Of a DNA stretch of 64,000 nucleotides, positions 22,630 to 34,850 are shown piece after piece; the stretch's first letter is position 1; each line of letters opens with the position of its first letter. The stretch is taken from contig QRFJ01001020.1 of NCBI GenBank assembly GCA_006176705.1, forward strand, positions 186,001 through 250,000, in the 5' to 3' direction. The notes below the pieces were generated by a model. The model was given only the letters and a program-made list of their open reading frames with translations, made no database searches and had not been told where the DNA came from. The translations under genes and the position numbers were made by a program. Source of the stretch: Cocos nucifera (Eukaryota > Streptophyta > Magnoliopsida > Arecales > Arecaceae).

Positions 22630-24084
22630 TGCCTAGAGGTAGCAACCTAAGAGGGGGGTGAATTGGGTTGTTATAAAATTTTAACCAAATTTACTTTCTA
22701 AACAAATATGTGCTTTGATTTTAACCAAAGTGATGTGATGAATGTATGCAATATAAGCAGTGGAATTAAGATAACAAAATCAAACTATGAAAGTAAAGTA
22801 AGAATTATAAGCATGCAAAGTATGCAAAGAAAAAAAAGAAAAGAGCACAATATAAATACACAAAAATTTAAAGTGGTTCGGTGCAACCCACACCTACGTC
22901 TACTCTTCAAGCTTTTCTTAAAATTTTCACTATAATCTACTCTTAATTATAGTGTGTTTGTTTTCTAAGCTCATAAATAAATCTAGTTGATTTTCATAGG
23001 AGTACCAACCAAAATCTAATACCGTTAGTTTTTTGGATTCACTAACAATCCAGTTGATTTTCCAGGCTTACCAACTAAAATCTATAATATCCAATTTTGG
23101 ACTTGGATTAGCCTAATCACTAAATTTTTTTTAAAAAAAAATTGTAAAGAAATTAAAATTACAAATGAAAGTTTCAGCATAGTATAAAAAATAGGGTTTA
23201 AGCTCTTTTAAATTCTAAAGAAGAAGCCGATGATGTGCTTGATTGAAGCTTGGCTTTTCTTCAAATTATACTTGAGAGGATGTGGAAGATGTTGGAGAAG
23301 CTTGCTTTGAATACTCACTAAAATTTGTGCATAACTTTTCTCTTCTTTTTTTCAGATATTCAGTATTTTTTACTGAAACTAATAGAAATTCTCTTTTAAA
23401 TCCCTTTATTTTCTTTTTCAATTGATCTCCATCTTTTAAATACCTTTAGAGATGGTTGAAGGAGAGTTCGAGCTGTTGAAAGCTTTGAAATAGCTGTTGG
23501 ATTCGAAAAATAATCATTGCAAAACTATCCGTTGAAGGTTGTCCGTGCAAAATGAGACCTCTCAATTTTTTACGAGATCTCTCATCAGATTTCGAGACTT
23601 CTCAATTCTGAATTGAGACATCTCATCGAAACCACGAGACCTCTCAAGAATCCTGTGAGACCTCTCGCTTTCAGAGCACAGAAACTAAGTTTCTATTTTC
23701 TGAGATCGAGACATCTCGAGTTCAACTCAAGACCTCTCGAAATCATGTCAGAACTATGTTTAGGCATGCCAGTCCACTCGAGAGCTCTCAAAAAAATTTT
23801 GAGACATCTCGAAAACTGCTCTAGGACTATTTTGAGAAATTTTTGCTTTCAATCAAGAAGATTTGATTTTTATTTGAATTTCACTTTATATCTTTCTTGT
23901 TTTGGTCAAAGAACTCTCTTTCTTTTAATCTTTAAAAGCTTAAGAAAAATTTTTATGTATCATTAAGACATAAAGTACTAGATCAAACACATGAATGCAC
24001 ACTTCATGAATGTTCTCAATTAATCTTTAAAACATCAAAATTTTAAGTTTCTTAAGCATCAATCCTTCAAGCATATACTCAACA
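22630..24084 (-). repeat. Copia-4 3' LTR, complete
   Basis: 1455 bp. On the minus strand it starts TGTTGAGTATATGC at 24084, preceded by a purine-rich tract (AAAAAGGAAAAGAAGAA, 24101-24085), and ends at 22630. It contains ten copies of a decamer close to GAGACCTCTC in 23549-23815. The region 22640 to about 23660 matches 51470-52470. Confidence 0.8.
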
Positions 24085-26007
24085 TTCTTCTTTTCCTTTT
24101 TGATAATATCAAAAAGCTCATGGGAAGAAACAAGAAACCATCAAAATCAACATCAAAGCATTAAATTGAGAGATGTATTAAGTTTATAAAATCAATTTAA
24201 ATGAATCATCTTTCTTTCAAAAATTTATTCTTTGACTCAAACTAAGTTTCAAATATTCATTTTAATTTCAGAAGGCTCTCCTTCTTTTTGAATTAATATG
24301 ATCTTCAATCGGATTTTTAGATATGCACTTTTAAACTTTAAAAAGAATAGAGCTTTTCAAAAAATTTGAACATGAAATCAAGCATAGCATTTAATTCAAT
24401 ATTCAATCTTTTTTCTTAAAAAATTTTAGTCAACTAAGTTCAAGAAAGATATGTATCAGGAATATATCGAGCAAAGTAAAATAAGCAGTATCAAAGAAAT
24501 AGATAGTCATATTTTCAAATTCATTACTTTGAAAAAAAATAATTTCAAAATAAATAATTCATAAGGATTTTACAATGCACATCAGAAATTTAGGATCAAA
24601 TTTAAATTTTCAAATGAGTTTCAAAATTTAGTTTAGAAATTTATTTATTGAAGTAAGAATATAGTTTTAAATTTAATTTAACTCTAATCATTTGTCAAAA
24701 ATTTTCATGTAAATCAAGTTTAAAGTTTGGCACATAAAAAGTTCAGTATTATATTTATCAATGAGCTTCAAAATTATAAAAATATATCAAAATTAATTTA
24801 TTTGGAGTAAGAATATATCTCAAACTTCTTTTCACTTTAAATAGTTTTCAAAAATGAATTGGCAATCAAATCAAAAGCATATAGATCAAATGAAATCATC
24901 ATATAAAGACTCAAAAGTATAATGAAATCAATGTTCATTTATGTTAATATAAGCTAATTAGAATTTTTAATCAAAGCTAGATAATATCACTTTCCTTATT
25001 TTTCATAATTAATGCTAGATAAATTTATTTTTTAATTTTTTTCTCTCTTTTTTTTTCAAATCAAGCAGATTAAATATGAATTTAACTACTAAATTTAAAT
25101 TTTCTAAATTTAAAAGATATTTTTAATTTCAAAGTTCTTTTCAAATAATTGATCATTTCTTCTTTAATAATTTCTCCCCTTACTTTAGCAAATAATATCA
25201 TTTTAAAATAAAATATAATTTAAAAGTACAAGCATCAATTGAGTGAAATAAGTATTAATCAAACAAAACATTCACTCAATTAAGTTTAGAAAAATATATG
25301 AGATTCTTTGAATTTATCTCAAGAGATATCATATCAAGAGTATATCAATATAAAATAGATTTGAGATATTATACCTAATTTTTTTATCAAAAAATAATAT
25401 AATAAAATACAAGTCAAGAATGATACCAATGATATTAAGAGTAAAAATTTTCTTAGAAAGAAAATTCTAAATATCAATTAAAGTAAAATTTAGATCAAAT
25501 CATGATTTTCTTAATAGTTCAATACCATTTAAAGATTAATTTATAAATTTAGCTTGATATCAATGAATTTAGTTTTAAATTGATAAAGATGAATTAATTT
25601 AAATTAAATATTTTTGAGAATTTTGAATGATAAATCAATTTAAATTGATGTCAGCAAATCAATCAAGACAAATCATAAAAAAATTTTCAGTAATTCTTCA
25701 AAAAAATCAACTCTTCATTTTCTCAAGAAATATCAAGTAATCATAGATTTAGAAAAAATATATATTTTTGAATTTATGTCAAATGATATTATATCAAATG
25801 ATATAGCAGTGCAAAACTAGATTTAAAATAAAAATATTTTTCTCTTTTTTGCCAAAAGATAAATCAATCAAATACATGATAAATAGCAAGCTGTTTGATA
25901 CTAATTACTTAAAACTGAAGTCTTCTTTAAAAATTTAGCTTTATAGATAAATGAAAACTTTCTTAAAATATCTTGCTTGATATCAACTTTAAAAGATTCA
26001 AGAAGAC
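24085..26007. other. Copia-4 interior, AT-rich non-coding
   Basis: The sequence is strongly AT-rich, with many short ATCAAATT/AAATTTAAA motifs and no long open frame on either strand. It lies between the polypurine tract of Copia-4 and the left end of the Tat element. It continues beyond the Tat element at 48826-49640. Confidence 0.6.
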
Positions 26008-26993
26008 TATTGGGGATAAACCCGTTTCCGCTGAAGTTCGACTAAATGTTCAATCTCAGAGTGATTTCGGATGAGCTTCTATGCTTTATTATACCTAATG
26101 GATCTCTGTAGTCAAAGCGGTCGAACTCCTCATCTCCAAGTGGTCGGCCCTTCTATGGTCAAACTTCATTCGAATGAATTTAAATAATGGAAGCAGTTGC
26201 ATAGGCAGCAAATGGCCTGACCTGACCGGCTTGGAAACTGACCAAACTTCTCCAACGAACTTCTTTCGAACTTCTCCAACAGTCGAACTCCTTCCGAACT
26301 TCTCCAGCAAACTTCTTCCGAACTTCTCCAGTAGTCGAACTCCTTCCAAATTTCTCTAGTGAACTCCTTCCAGACTTCTCCAACAGTCGAACTTCTTTTA
26401 GACTCCTTCAATAGTCGAAGTCCTTCAAAACTCCTTCAACGGCCGAACTCCTTCCAAACTCCTTCCGATCGAACTTCTCGCAGTCGCCCAAGAAGGCCTC
26501 CACACGAATCCAGCTTCACACGGCATGAATCAACTCACCCACAGACTGCTTAAGAGGAGTCCGAGCTTTCCTGGTATTGATGTAACTCAAAGATTCATCG
26601 TTAACTGATGCCTACTCCTCCGAACTTCGACTATTAAATCTCAATGGACTGGCATATCATGATAACAGATACTATCCTCCATAACAAACTCTATGTGGCC
26701 CTAAACGATCCACTACCAGGTGGTTACGGCTGTCAGTATCAGTTTGTTATAGGCTCTGCCTATATAAAAGACCCTTTAGTTATGCTTTCTTCTCTAAGCT
26801 CTCATCTTCTACTTAAAAAGTCTGCTCTAAATCTTTCTGAGCATTCCGTTTCTGTTGATCGAAAGAGCTAACTTAACATCGGAGGATCTTGTCGGAGCCA
26901 CCACCCCCGACTCTGGACGAGACTTATTTTATAGGTCACCTACGGCGACCTCATCTTCTCCAACTCCAGCGTCAACTAGATTTCACACCAACA
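26008..26993 (+). repeat. Tat element 5' LTR
   Basis: 986 bp, starting TATTGGGGATAAACC (TG mutated to TA) and ending CACACCAACA. It has a run of short repeats of the type CGAACTCCTTCC and ACTTCTCCAG in 26240-26470. A TATA box (CTATATAAAAGA) lies at about 26760-26771. Confidence 0.88.
26240..26470 (+). repeat. short tandem repeats in the Tat LTR
   Basis: About ten imperfect copies of a 16- to 25-bp unit built from GAACTCCTTCC and GAACTTCTCCAG. The same array is expanded and shuffled in the other LTR (48015-48280). On the minus strand the open frames read repeated KFGRSSLEKFGRS-like peptides, which are shadows of the repeat. Confidence 0.8.
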
Positions 26994-27090
26994 GAATTGG
27001 TGCTAGAAGAAGGGTCACAATTTCCTTGCTCTTAAAGGAGTGCCCAGTAGAGATCTTCCTTCTTCTCCTCCATAGTTCTTCCCAAGAAGG
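26994..27090 (+). other. Tat element primer-binding region and leader
   Basis: GAATTGGTGCTAGAAGAAGG follows the 5' LTR directly and is the primer-binding position. It is of the ATTGGCGCTAGAAGGAGG type seen in plant gypsy elements, with a C-to-T change. I have not assigned the tRNA. Confidence 0.6.
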
Positions 27091-28620
27091 ATGCCCCCTA
27101 GGAAGGCTTTAATCCAACGGTTGATGGCCTTTGCAGCTAGATCCTATCTAGATCTGCCCGCCCTTGCTTCTTCTCTGGCAACATAAGCTCCACATGCAGC
27201 AATGGTGGATGCGGAGCAGTTCAACCTGCTAGTATAGCAGGTTCGCGGCCTCATGAAAGCATTGTAGGCCATGCTATAGCAGTAGCCTCCGACATCGATT
27301 CTGCCAGAATAGGCTTCTCCAAAATCTCATGATCCGGTCTGGGGGTGGCCGACTTGGGCTAGTCGCTCGATAACCTCCGAAAAGGAAAAGCAGAGGGCTA
27401 AGAGCCCCTGCTCTGATAGTGACTCTACTCCCGGGGGAACTTTGCTTTCGTTTGGCCAAAAGGCCTTGAAGATCTATGATCGAGAGGATCTGGATCAAAA
27501 ACTATAAGAGATGAACCAGCAGATTGAAGAACTTCACCATGCTCCTCCCTTCCACGATAATGACATCTATACCGACCCTCCTTTTTCTCACCGCATCATG
27601 TAGGAATGGATCCCGCCAAACTTCAAGCTCCCCTAATTTGAGAGCTACGATGGGACCTCCAATCTGGTTGACCATCTAGAGGCCTTCCAAATAATGATGC
27701 TACTCTATGATGCGTCCGACACCATCCTGTGCCGAGCTTTCTCACCTACTTTGAAAGGGGCAGTCAGAAATTGGTACTCGACCCTCAAGCTGAATACCAT
27801 CTTCTCTTTTGATCAGATGAGCCATTAGTTTGCAGCTTATTTTGTTAGTAGCCGCCATCCCAGGTGAGTCTCGAAATCTCTCATTAACATCAAGCAGTAA
27901 GAGGGAGAATCCATCCGAGCTTATGTCAATCGTTTCAATGTTGCTATGCTAAAGGTCCAAAACCTAGACCAATCTATTGCAATGGTCGTGCTAAAGGACG
28001 GCCTTCAGAAGAATAATCTATTATTTTCCTTGGAGAAGAAGTATCCTAGAAATTTTGTCGATATGCTGGTTCAGGCTGAGGGATATGCCCGAGTGAAAGA
28101 GGCCTTCAAGGCTAAGGATAATGAAGTCACTAGAGAGCGGCAAATTGGCGAGCCAGATAGGCCTGCTGAGAAAGAAAAGCTGAGTGAAGCTCGACCATGC
28201 TCCCAAACTCCCTCTAAGTGCAAGCAAGTCCGAACTCCTCCCTGGGCTCAAAAGCAAGGAAGCCCTGATAGAAGGGCATGATGTGGCTCCTCCCTCCGAA
28301 GGTTCCACAACTATGCCCCCCTCAATGCTTCAAAAATGTAAGTACTTATGAAGATCAAGGAGCAACTGCCTAGGTCGGAGAGGATGCATTCTCATCCTGA
28401 CAAATGCAATCCTAACAAGTATTGCTTCTATCATCGTGACCACGGTCATGATACAGAAGAGTGAATCCAGCTCCAAGATGAGATCGAGGAGCTTATCAGA
28501 TGAGATAGGCTCGATCGATTCCTACGACATCGGTCCGAAGGATAGAAAGATTAGCCAAGGGCACTACCGTAGCTAGAATCACCAAGAAGGAAGGAGCAGG
28601 GGTCAGATCGACCATCCCTC
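27091..28620 (+). pseudogene. Tat element gag
   Basis: Probable start at ATG 27091 (MPPRKALIQRLMAF). The gag core is at 27640-28110, with FESYDGTSNLVDHLEAFQ, then GAVRNWYSTL, FAAYFVSSR and ESIRAYVNRFN, the usual gypsy gag run. It is followed by a basic linker and a zinc-knuckle-like YCFYHRDHGHDTEE near 28420-28465, in which the last Cys is replaced by a stop. There are several other stops. It would have formed the particle in which the RNA is reverse transcribed. Confidence 0.8.
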
Positions 28621-28689
28621 AACATTATCAACACCATCTCTGGAGGACTTTGGTGAGGGGAGGCTAGCAGACTAGAAGAACTCGAGAAG

Positions 28690-29155
28690 AGATGGAGAAC
28701 TGAGGAGCCCATTGCTTTCACCAACGAAGATGCCGAAGGAGTTCAATTCCTGCATAATGATGCGATTGTAATTTCTTTAAATATTGCTGACTATAATGTG
28801 TGTCGCATTCTGATAGATAATGAAAGCTCTGCTAATATTTTATTTTATGATGCTTTCTCAAAAATGTCTTTACCTAATAATCACTTGGGACCTATGAACT
28901 CTCCATTTGTAGGCTTTACTGGAAACACTATGCCAGTTAAGGGCATAATAACTCTGATTGTGGCTGTAGGGCAACGCCCAAGGCTGATCAGAGCGCAAGT
29001 CAATTTTCTAATCATAAAAGCTCCATCTGCTTACAATGCTATTCTTTGCCAATCTAGTTTGAATGCACTCCGAGATGTGGTGTCAACCTATTACTTAAAG
29101 GTGAAGTTCTCAATGAGCTACGAAATTGGAGAGATTAGGAGAGACCAGGCCTAGG
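28690..29155 (+). pseudogene. Tat element aspartic protease
   Basis: The open frame 28798-29154 contains ILIDNESSANILFYDAF, the position of the protease active site. The usual D-S/G-G-S triad reads D-N-E-S, so the catalytic loop is altered. It is followed by FTGNTMPVKG and YNAILCQSSLN, which match the flap and the conserved end of gypsy proteases. It is likely non-functional. Confidence 0.75.
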
Positions 29156-29159
29156 TAAG

Positions 29160-30770
29160 GCACTGTTACTCCATTGCCCTGCAAAAGAATATCCAGCCCG
29201 ACCTTTGCCTTGTTGATGGACTGGATGTCCGCGATGACCTTATGGAGGAGCGGGGCGAGCCTATGGAAGACCTTATAGCGGTGTCCTTGGATGACGGGAA
29301 CACAGAACACACTATGTAGATTGATTCCAACTTGGAGGATGAGGTTCGAGAGCAACTCATCTCCTTCCTTCGAAAGAACGTAGATGTCTTCACTTGGGTT
29401 CCAATAGATATGCCAAAAATCGATGCTGAGGTCATGGAACATCGGCTAGCTGTTGATCCTAGGTGTCGGCCAGTAAAAGAGAAGATGTGTAGCCATGCTC
29501 TAGAGAGGTAGAAAGCAATTGCACAAGAAGTCGACAAGCTCCTCAAGACTGGATTCATTCAAAAAGTTAACTATCCAAGCTGGGTCTCGAACGTGCTACT
29601 CGTCAAAAAAGCTAACAGCAAGTGGAGGATATATATAGACTTGAAGAAACTGAATAAAGTTTGCACAAAAGATAGCTACCCCCTACCTAGGATTGATCAA
29701 TTGGTGGATGCAACCTCAGGCCATGAACTCCTTACCTTCATGGATGCCTTTTTTGGCTATAACCAAATCTGGATGGCGCCAGAGGATGAGGAGAAAACTG
29801 CTTTTATTACTAACCATAGTCTTTACTGTTACAGGATTATGTCTTTTGAACTAAAAAATGCAAGGGCAACATACTAGTGCTTGGTCAACAAAATCTTCAG
29901 AGAGCAGATTGATCGAAATATAGAGGTGTAGGTGGATGACATGCTCGTCAAGAGTCGGGCTTCAATAAATCATATCACTGACCTTGAAGAGACCTTCAGC
30001 ATACTTAGAAAGTACAAGATGAAGCTGAACTCGACCAAATGTGCCTTCAGTGTAACCTCGGAGAAGTTCTTGGGATTCATGATATCGAGGCATGGGATTG
30101 AGGTGAATCCAGAGAAAATTCAGGCTATTCAGAAGATGATCACTCCAAAAATAATTAAAGAAGTTCAGTGCTTGACTAAAAAAATGGCATCCCTAAACCG
30201 CTTTGTCTCAAGATCGACTGAGTGATGTATGTCCTTCTTTCAAGTTCTCAAACAGCTAAAGAGCTTCTACTGGATAATAGAATGCCAACAGGCATTCGAG
30301 GAGCTCAAAAATTATCTCAGCTCGACCCCACTGCTAGCAAAGTCTGAGCCTAAAAAAGAATTATTCTTGTACCTAGCAATCTCCCCAGCAGCCCTGACGG
30401 CGGTCTTGGTCAAGGAGAAAGTGAAAGTGCCATGATCGATCTACTACGTAAGTCGAGTCCTAAGGGATGTAAAGATCAGGTACTCTAAGTTAGAAAAATT
30501 AACTTACTCTCTTCTAATTGCTGTCAGAAGACTCCGACCTTACTTTTAGGAGCACACCATAACTATCCTTATGGATCAACCAATTAAAGCAGTTCTTCAT
30601 CGAACGGATGCCTCCGAAAGAATTGCAAAATGGCCAATTAAGCTTACAGAGTTTGACATCAATTATCAACCCCGACCGTCGATCAAAGTTCAGATATTAG
30701 CAGATTTTATAGTAGAATGCACTATTCCAGATGAAGCCGATCCTGAACAGTATAAAACCAGCATTTCATG
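29160..30770 (+). pseudogene. Tat element reverse transcriptase and RNase H
   Basis: RT motifs run through 29593-30225: LLVKKANSKWRIYIDLKKLN, then DSYPLPRIDQLVD, MDAFFGYNQIWM and LKSRA-like VKSRASINH. The catalytic box reads stop-V-D-D at 29929-29940, with the Tyr codon of YVDD changed to TAG. The finger-side end, KCAFSV and FLGFMISRHGIEVNPEKI, is clear. RNase H follows (30229-30770) with WIIECQQAFEELK and DQPIKAVLHRTDASERIAKW. Stops between segments make it a relic. Confidence 0.85.
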
Positions 30771-31210
30771 ATTGCAACCGAGCCCCTCTGAAGAGAACGC
30801 CGACCTTCCCGAAGGCTCTTGGATTCTGTACGTGGATGGTTCATCCAACACTGTTGGAGCAGGTCTGGTGTTGGTCTTAATTAATCTCGAGGGAGTCATC
30901 GTCGAATATGCACTATGCTTCAAATTTTTTGCAACTAATAATGAGGCTGAATATGAAGCTTTGATCGTTGGATTAAAAATAGTAAAAGAGTTAGAAGCAG
31001 ACTGGCTTTAAGTTTATAGTGATTTTCAACTGGTGGTCAGACATGTCAGTGATAGTTATGAAGCTCGGAAGGAAAGCATGATAAAATATCTTAAGAAAGT
31101 AAAAAACTTGACTCCGACCTTCAATAGTTTTAATATTCGATAGATTCTGAGGGTGGAGAATATAAGGGCCGACCTTCTCTCTAAATTGGTCATTTTAGTC
31201 TTGGTCGAAC
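30771..31210 (+). pseudogene. Tat element second RNase H (archaeal-type)
   Basis: The open frame 30772-31011 reads SWILYVDGSSNTVGAGLVLV and NNEAEYEALIVGLKI, the catalytic Asp and Glu positions of an additional RNase H domain placed after the first. A second domain here is a known mark of the Tat lineage. It is broken by a stop after EADWL at 31009 and continues degraded to about 31210. Confidence 0.8.
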
Positions 31211-31299
31211 TATCCAAAGAAGTATTTTTTGAAATCCTAAAGGGCCAAAGCTCAGAGGAGTCGCAGCCTGTTATGTAAGTAGAGCACGAATCGAGCTAG

Positions 31300-32525
31300 A
31301 TCGACCCGCTAGTTGCCTACCTCAAGGATGGAGCTCTCCCTTATGATCTGAAAGAAGCTCAAAAACTTAGAAATCAGGCTTTTCATTATGTTCTATATGA
31401 AGGCAAGCTATATAAAATATTGTATTCTCTACCGCTCTTGAGATATCTCCGACCTTCAGAGGCTGACTTTGCATTATGGGAAGTGCATGAAAGAATTTGC
31501 GAAAGTCATGTTGGAGCCAGATTTTTATCATAAAGACTACTTCAATAGAAATACTGTTGGTCGACATTGTACCATGATTTCATAGAGTATGTCAAGAAAT
31601 GTGACCGCTGTTAGAGAAATGCAAACATACAAAGACAACCGACCTTCGAGCTTACTCCACTAAGTGCACCATGGCCATTCACGTAGTGGGGAATGGATAT
31701 ACTTGGCTCCTTTTTAGTGGCATCCAGACAATGAAAGTTTCTCCTAGTTGTAATCGACTACTTTACCAAATGGATCGAGGCTGAACCATTGGCAAAAATT
31801 ACTGAAGCCAAGGTGCAAAACATTATCTAAAAGTCAATCGTCTGTCGATTTGGTTTGCTCCAAACTCTCATAACTGATAATGGATGGTAGTTTATCGAGG
31901 CAAGATTTGCCAAATTCTATGAGGATCTGAACATCTTTCATCATTTTACATCAGTCATCCACCCACAGGCAAATGAAGAAGCTGAAGTAACAAACAGAAT
32001 CCTACTGCAAGATATCAAAGCAAGACTTGAAAGAGCGAAGGAGACTTGGATAGATGAACTCTATCATGTGCTCTAGGTATATCGAACTATCCAAAGGTTG
32101 CCAACTAGAGAGACCTCGTTTGCCTTGGCTTTTGGAATAGAAGCAGTCATCCCAATAGAACTCAAACTTCCATCAGCACGAGTCATGATATTCAATGAGC
32201 AATGAAACTCATCGGACCTCAGGGCTAACCTCAACTTATTAGAAGAAAAATGAAAGAAAGTCTAAGCTTGAATGGCAGCCTACAAGTAAAAGGTAGCTCG
32301 CTACTATAATTCAAAAGTCAAAGGCAAGATATTCAAAGTGAGGGACTTGGTACTTCGGCGAGTGACTATCTCACAGCCTCAAAATTAAGAAAAGCTTGCT
32401 CTGAATTGGAAAGGTCTGTATGAAATAGAGAAGGTTATCTGGTCCAAAACTTATCGTCTGAAGAAGCTTAGAGGAATAACTCTCCCGCAGCCTTGGAATT
32501 CAGAAAACTGAGAATGTACTACTAG
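31300..32525 (+). pseudogene. Tat element integrase
   Basis: Zinc-binding part near 31480-31620 (VHERICESHVG, then KKCDRC). Catalytic core from 31680 with WGMDILGSF, LVVIDYFTKWIEAE and ITDNGW, and the Glu region FHHFTSVIHPQANEEAEVTN, where the usual NGQAE is altered. The C-terminal part is near 32110-32200 (RETSFALAFGIEAVIPIE). It ends near LPQPWNSEN at about 32525. At least eight stops are visible. Confidence 0.82.
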
Positions 32526-32635
32526 TAACTTTTCTTCAATAAAATTTTTCTATTTTAACATCACTACTTCTTAGCGCAAAAATCGTGTAACAACTAATAA
32601 CTCTCTGAAGTAACCTAAAGTAGCCCATTAGAAAT

Positions 32636-33330
32636 AGGAGGAGAACCTCATCCTAACGTGAGCAAAATCGAAGACCTCGTTGAACTAAGACGGGATGAGG
32701 AAAGAGGTCCTATCAATGATCCTAACGTGTCCCTACAGTCCATTAGAAATTAGAGGAGAACCTCATCCTAGCATGAGCAAAGTCGAAGGCCTCGTTGAAC
32801 TAAGACAAGATGAGGAGAGAGATCCTATCAATGATCCTAAAGTGCCCCTACAGCATCGTTAGGAAATAGGAGAAGAACCTCATCCTAACATGAGCAAAGT
32901 CGAAGGCTCATTGAACTAAGATAAGAATGAGGGGAGAGGCCCTATCAACGGTCCTAACGTGCCCCTACACCCATTAGAAATAGGAGGAGAACCTCATCCT
33001 AACATGAAAAAAGTCAAAGACCTCATTAAATTAAAACGAAATGAGGGGAGAGGTTCTATCAATAGCCCAAATATGCCCCTACAGTCCGTTTGGAATAGGA
33101 GAAGAACCTCATCCTAATGTGAGCAAAGTTGAATACCTCATCCATTTAAGATGGGATGGGGGAAGAGGCCCTATCAATGGCCCAAATGTGCCCCCATAAG
33201 CCATGTTAGGAATGGGAGGAGAACGTCATCCTAACATGAGCAAAAGCCAAGACATCGTTGATGAAAGATGAAAGAAAAGAAGAAGCCCTATCGACAACCC
33301 TTATGCATGTTCCTTCTATGATTACCTAAT
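32636..33330 (+). repeat. 115-bp tandem array downstream of Tat pol
   Basis: Six units of about 114-118 bp. Each has GAGAACCTCATCCTAACRTG (starts near 32643, 32758, 32875, 32989, 33103 and 33221), then AAGACCTCGTTGAACTAAGA and CCTATCAATGATCCTAA. The unit varies by substitution and a few single-base indels. Such arrays in the region between pol and 3' LTR are common in Tat elements. Confidence 0.85.
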
Positions 33331-33609
33331 TACGTCAAATGTGAAAAGTTGAACCTATCTTAGTTCGTAGAAGAGATCCCAACTCGGCATCCACAACGAG
33401 CATCTCATTAGAAGATAACACAAAGAAAAGCAAAGTAAAGAAAAGGAAGCTACCAACGAGCACTAAATTAGTGTAAGGCAAAAATAGCAAAGAAAGGTAT
33501 AATTTTATTGCATATATATTGAGTATGTTACAAACAGGATGAAGATCGATAAAATCGATCACACACAAAAAAAAAAAAGGAGAGGGGGGGAGGAAAAGGA
33601 GGTGAAGTC
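33331..33609. other. spacer between tandem array and antisense gene
   Basis: AT-rich with an A-run (33569-33580) and a G-rich stretch. It probably holds the 3' untranslated end of the antisense gene. Nothing else is recognised. Confidence 0.4.
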
Positions 33610-34850
33610 TTAAGGCAGATCAAGTTCTTTAGACTTCGGGCTATCAGCCCCAACCATCACCAAGGCCTCCTTCAATCTAAAGATCTCCTACTTGAGTTCC
33701 TTCTTCCTATATAGGATTTCAATGTACATTCTATTGGTGTGCTCAAATTTGACCTCGAGCTCTCACCGCTGCTTCCTTAGGACTTTGGATTCAGCTTTAG
33801 CATCCTTGATAGCTTGATACTCATAGGTCAATTAGAGCTTAACCATTGGACTTCAGCCTTCTCCACCCCAACAGCTTCTGAGAGCTCACTGATGCTCCTT
33901 CTCAGAGAGGCAATTTCCTCCGACTCGCTGCTTGAACCAGCTTGCCGACTACTATACAACTTCCTTTGGAAGTAGCTCGCCTCATCTCTGGCAGCCTTCA
34001 GCTCGTCTTCAAGCCTTGACATCTTTCTTACCCAAGTTATTCGATAGCTATTATGCCAGTCCTTAGCATCCTGTAGCTGCTTTTGAAGTTAGAAGAACTT
34101 TTTCGACCAGTCCCAATCATACCGGGCTTTAACGATGGATCACTACGAACTCCATTCCAAAAGTTGGATCTTTTCCTTTGCCTTTTTAAGATCAACTTCA
34201 AGGGAGCCGATCTTCGCTATCAGTGCCCAAGACTTGTTGCTCGCATTCTTCTGGAGTTCGGCAAGCTCCCTCTCAAAGCTTTCTTTTCGAATGCTGAAAC
34301 TCATGGAGTCCTTCATGTGCAAGTTTCGAAGGCAAGTGACCTCTTTGGTCACCTCCGAAGCATTCTTCCATGAAGCTTGAAGGTCGTCCTCCATCTTCTT
34401 CAATTTTTTTCAAATGGTGGATTTCTTTCTTCAAGCTCTTTATTAAAGGCTTCAGTGGACCCCCTGAGGTAAGGGGTCGGCATCGATTGGAGATGGCGGG
34501 TTATAACCCTGATTGAGGGGAGGACTCTGGATAACAAATGGCACAACACCAATGAGAAGAGAGGTATAGACAAAAGTAAATTTACTTTCATTTAACTTTA
34601 AAATTTTTAGGTACAAAGCAAGACAAAAAGAGGAAAAGGAAAAGATATAACTACTTGAGGATTTCAACCTTGGGAGGGGTGGCGGTAGATGAAGCCGAAG
34701 CGCTCTCGACTGCCTCGAGTCCCTGAGCAGGCTCGGATGCCTTCGCAACAGGTTCGGTAGAGGAATGATCGACCCCAGTGTTGGATGGTCTTGCTTCTTC
34801 GCTGGCTTCCTCCTCCTCTCCTAGGAAGCCAAGATTAAGTTCGGGGAACC
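33610..34850 (-). pseudogene. Tat antisense extra gene, C-terminal part
   Basis: Continuation of the antisense gene after the Copia-3b insertion. On the minus strand it begins FPELNLGFLGEEEASEEARP (34848-34789), an acidic segment, and runs to PPKVEILK at about 34651. There AAG/GTAGTTAT looks like a 5' splice site and TATCCAG (near 34518) like the matching 3' site. The next exon encodes coiled-coil segments (34403-34143, KKMEDDLQASWKN; 34022-33828, SRLEDELKAARDEA) and ends LDLP-stop at 33612-33610. A few stops and shifts are present. Confidence 0.65.

Noticed and set aside
23613..23966. 117-codon plus-strand open frame
   Set aside because: It reads through the decamer-rich part of the Copia-4 LTR, on the strand opposite to the element, with no motif.
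26095..26411. Several overlapping minus-strand open frames with repeated FGRS/LEKF peptides
   Set aside because: They are shadows of the short tandem repeats in the Tat LTR; the same happens at 47811-48351 in the other LTR.
32636..33330. CRISPR-like direct repeats
   Set aside because: The 115-bp units are contiguous with no unique spacers, and the context is a plant retrotransposon.
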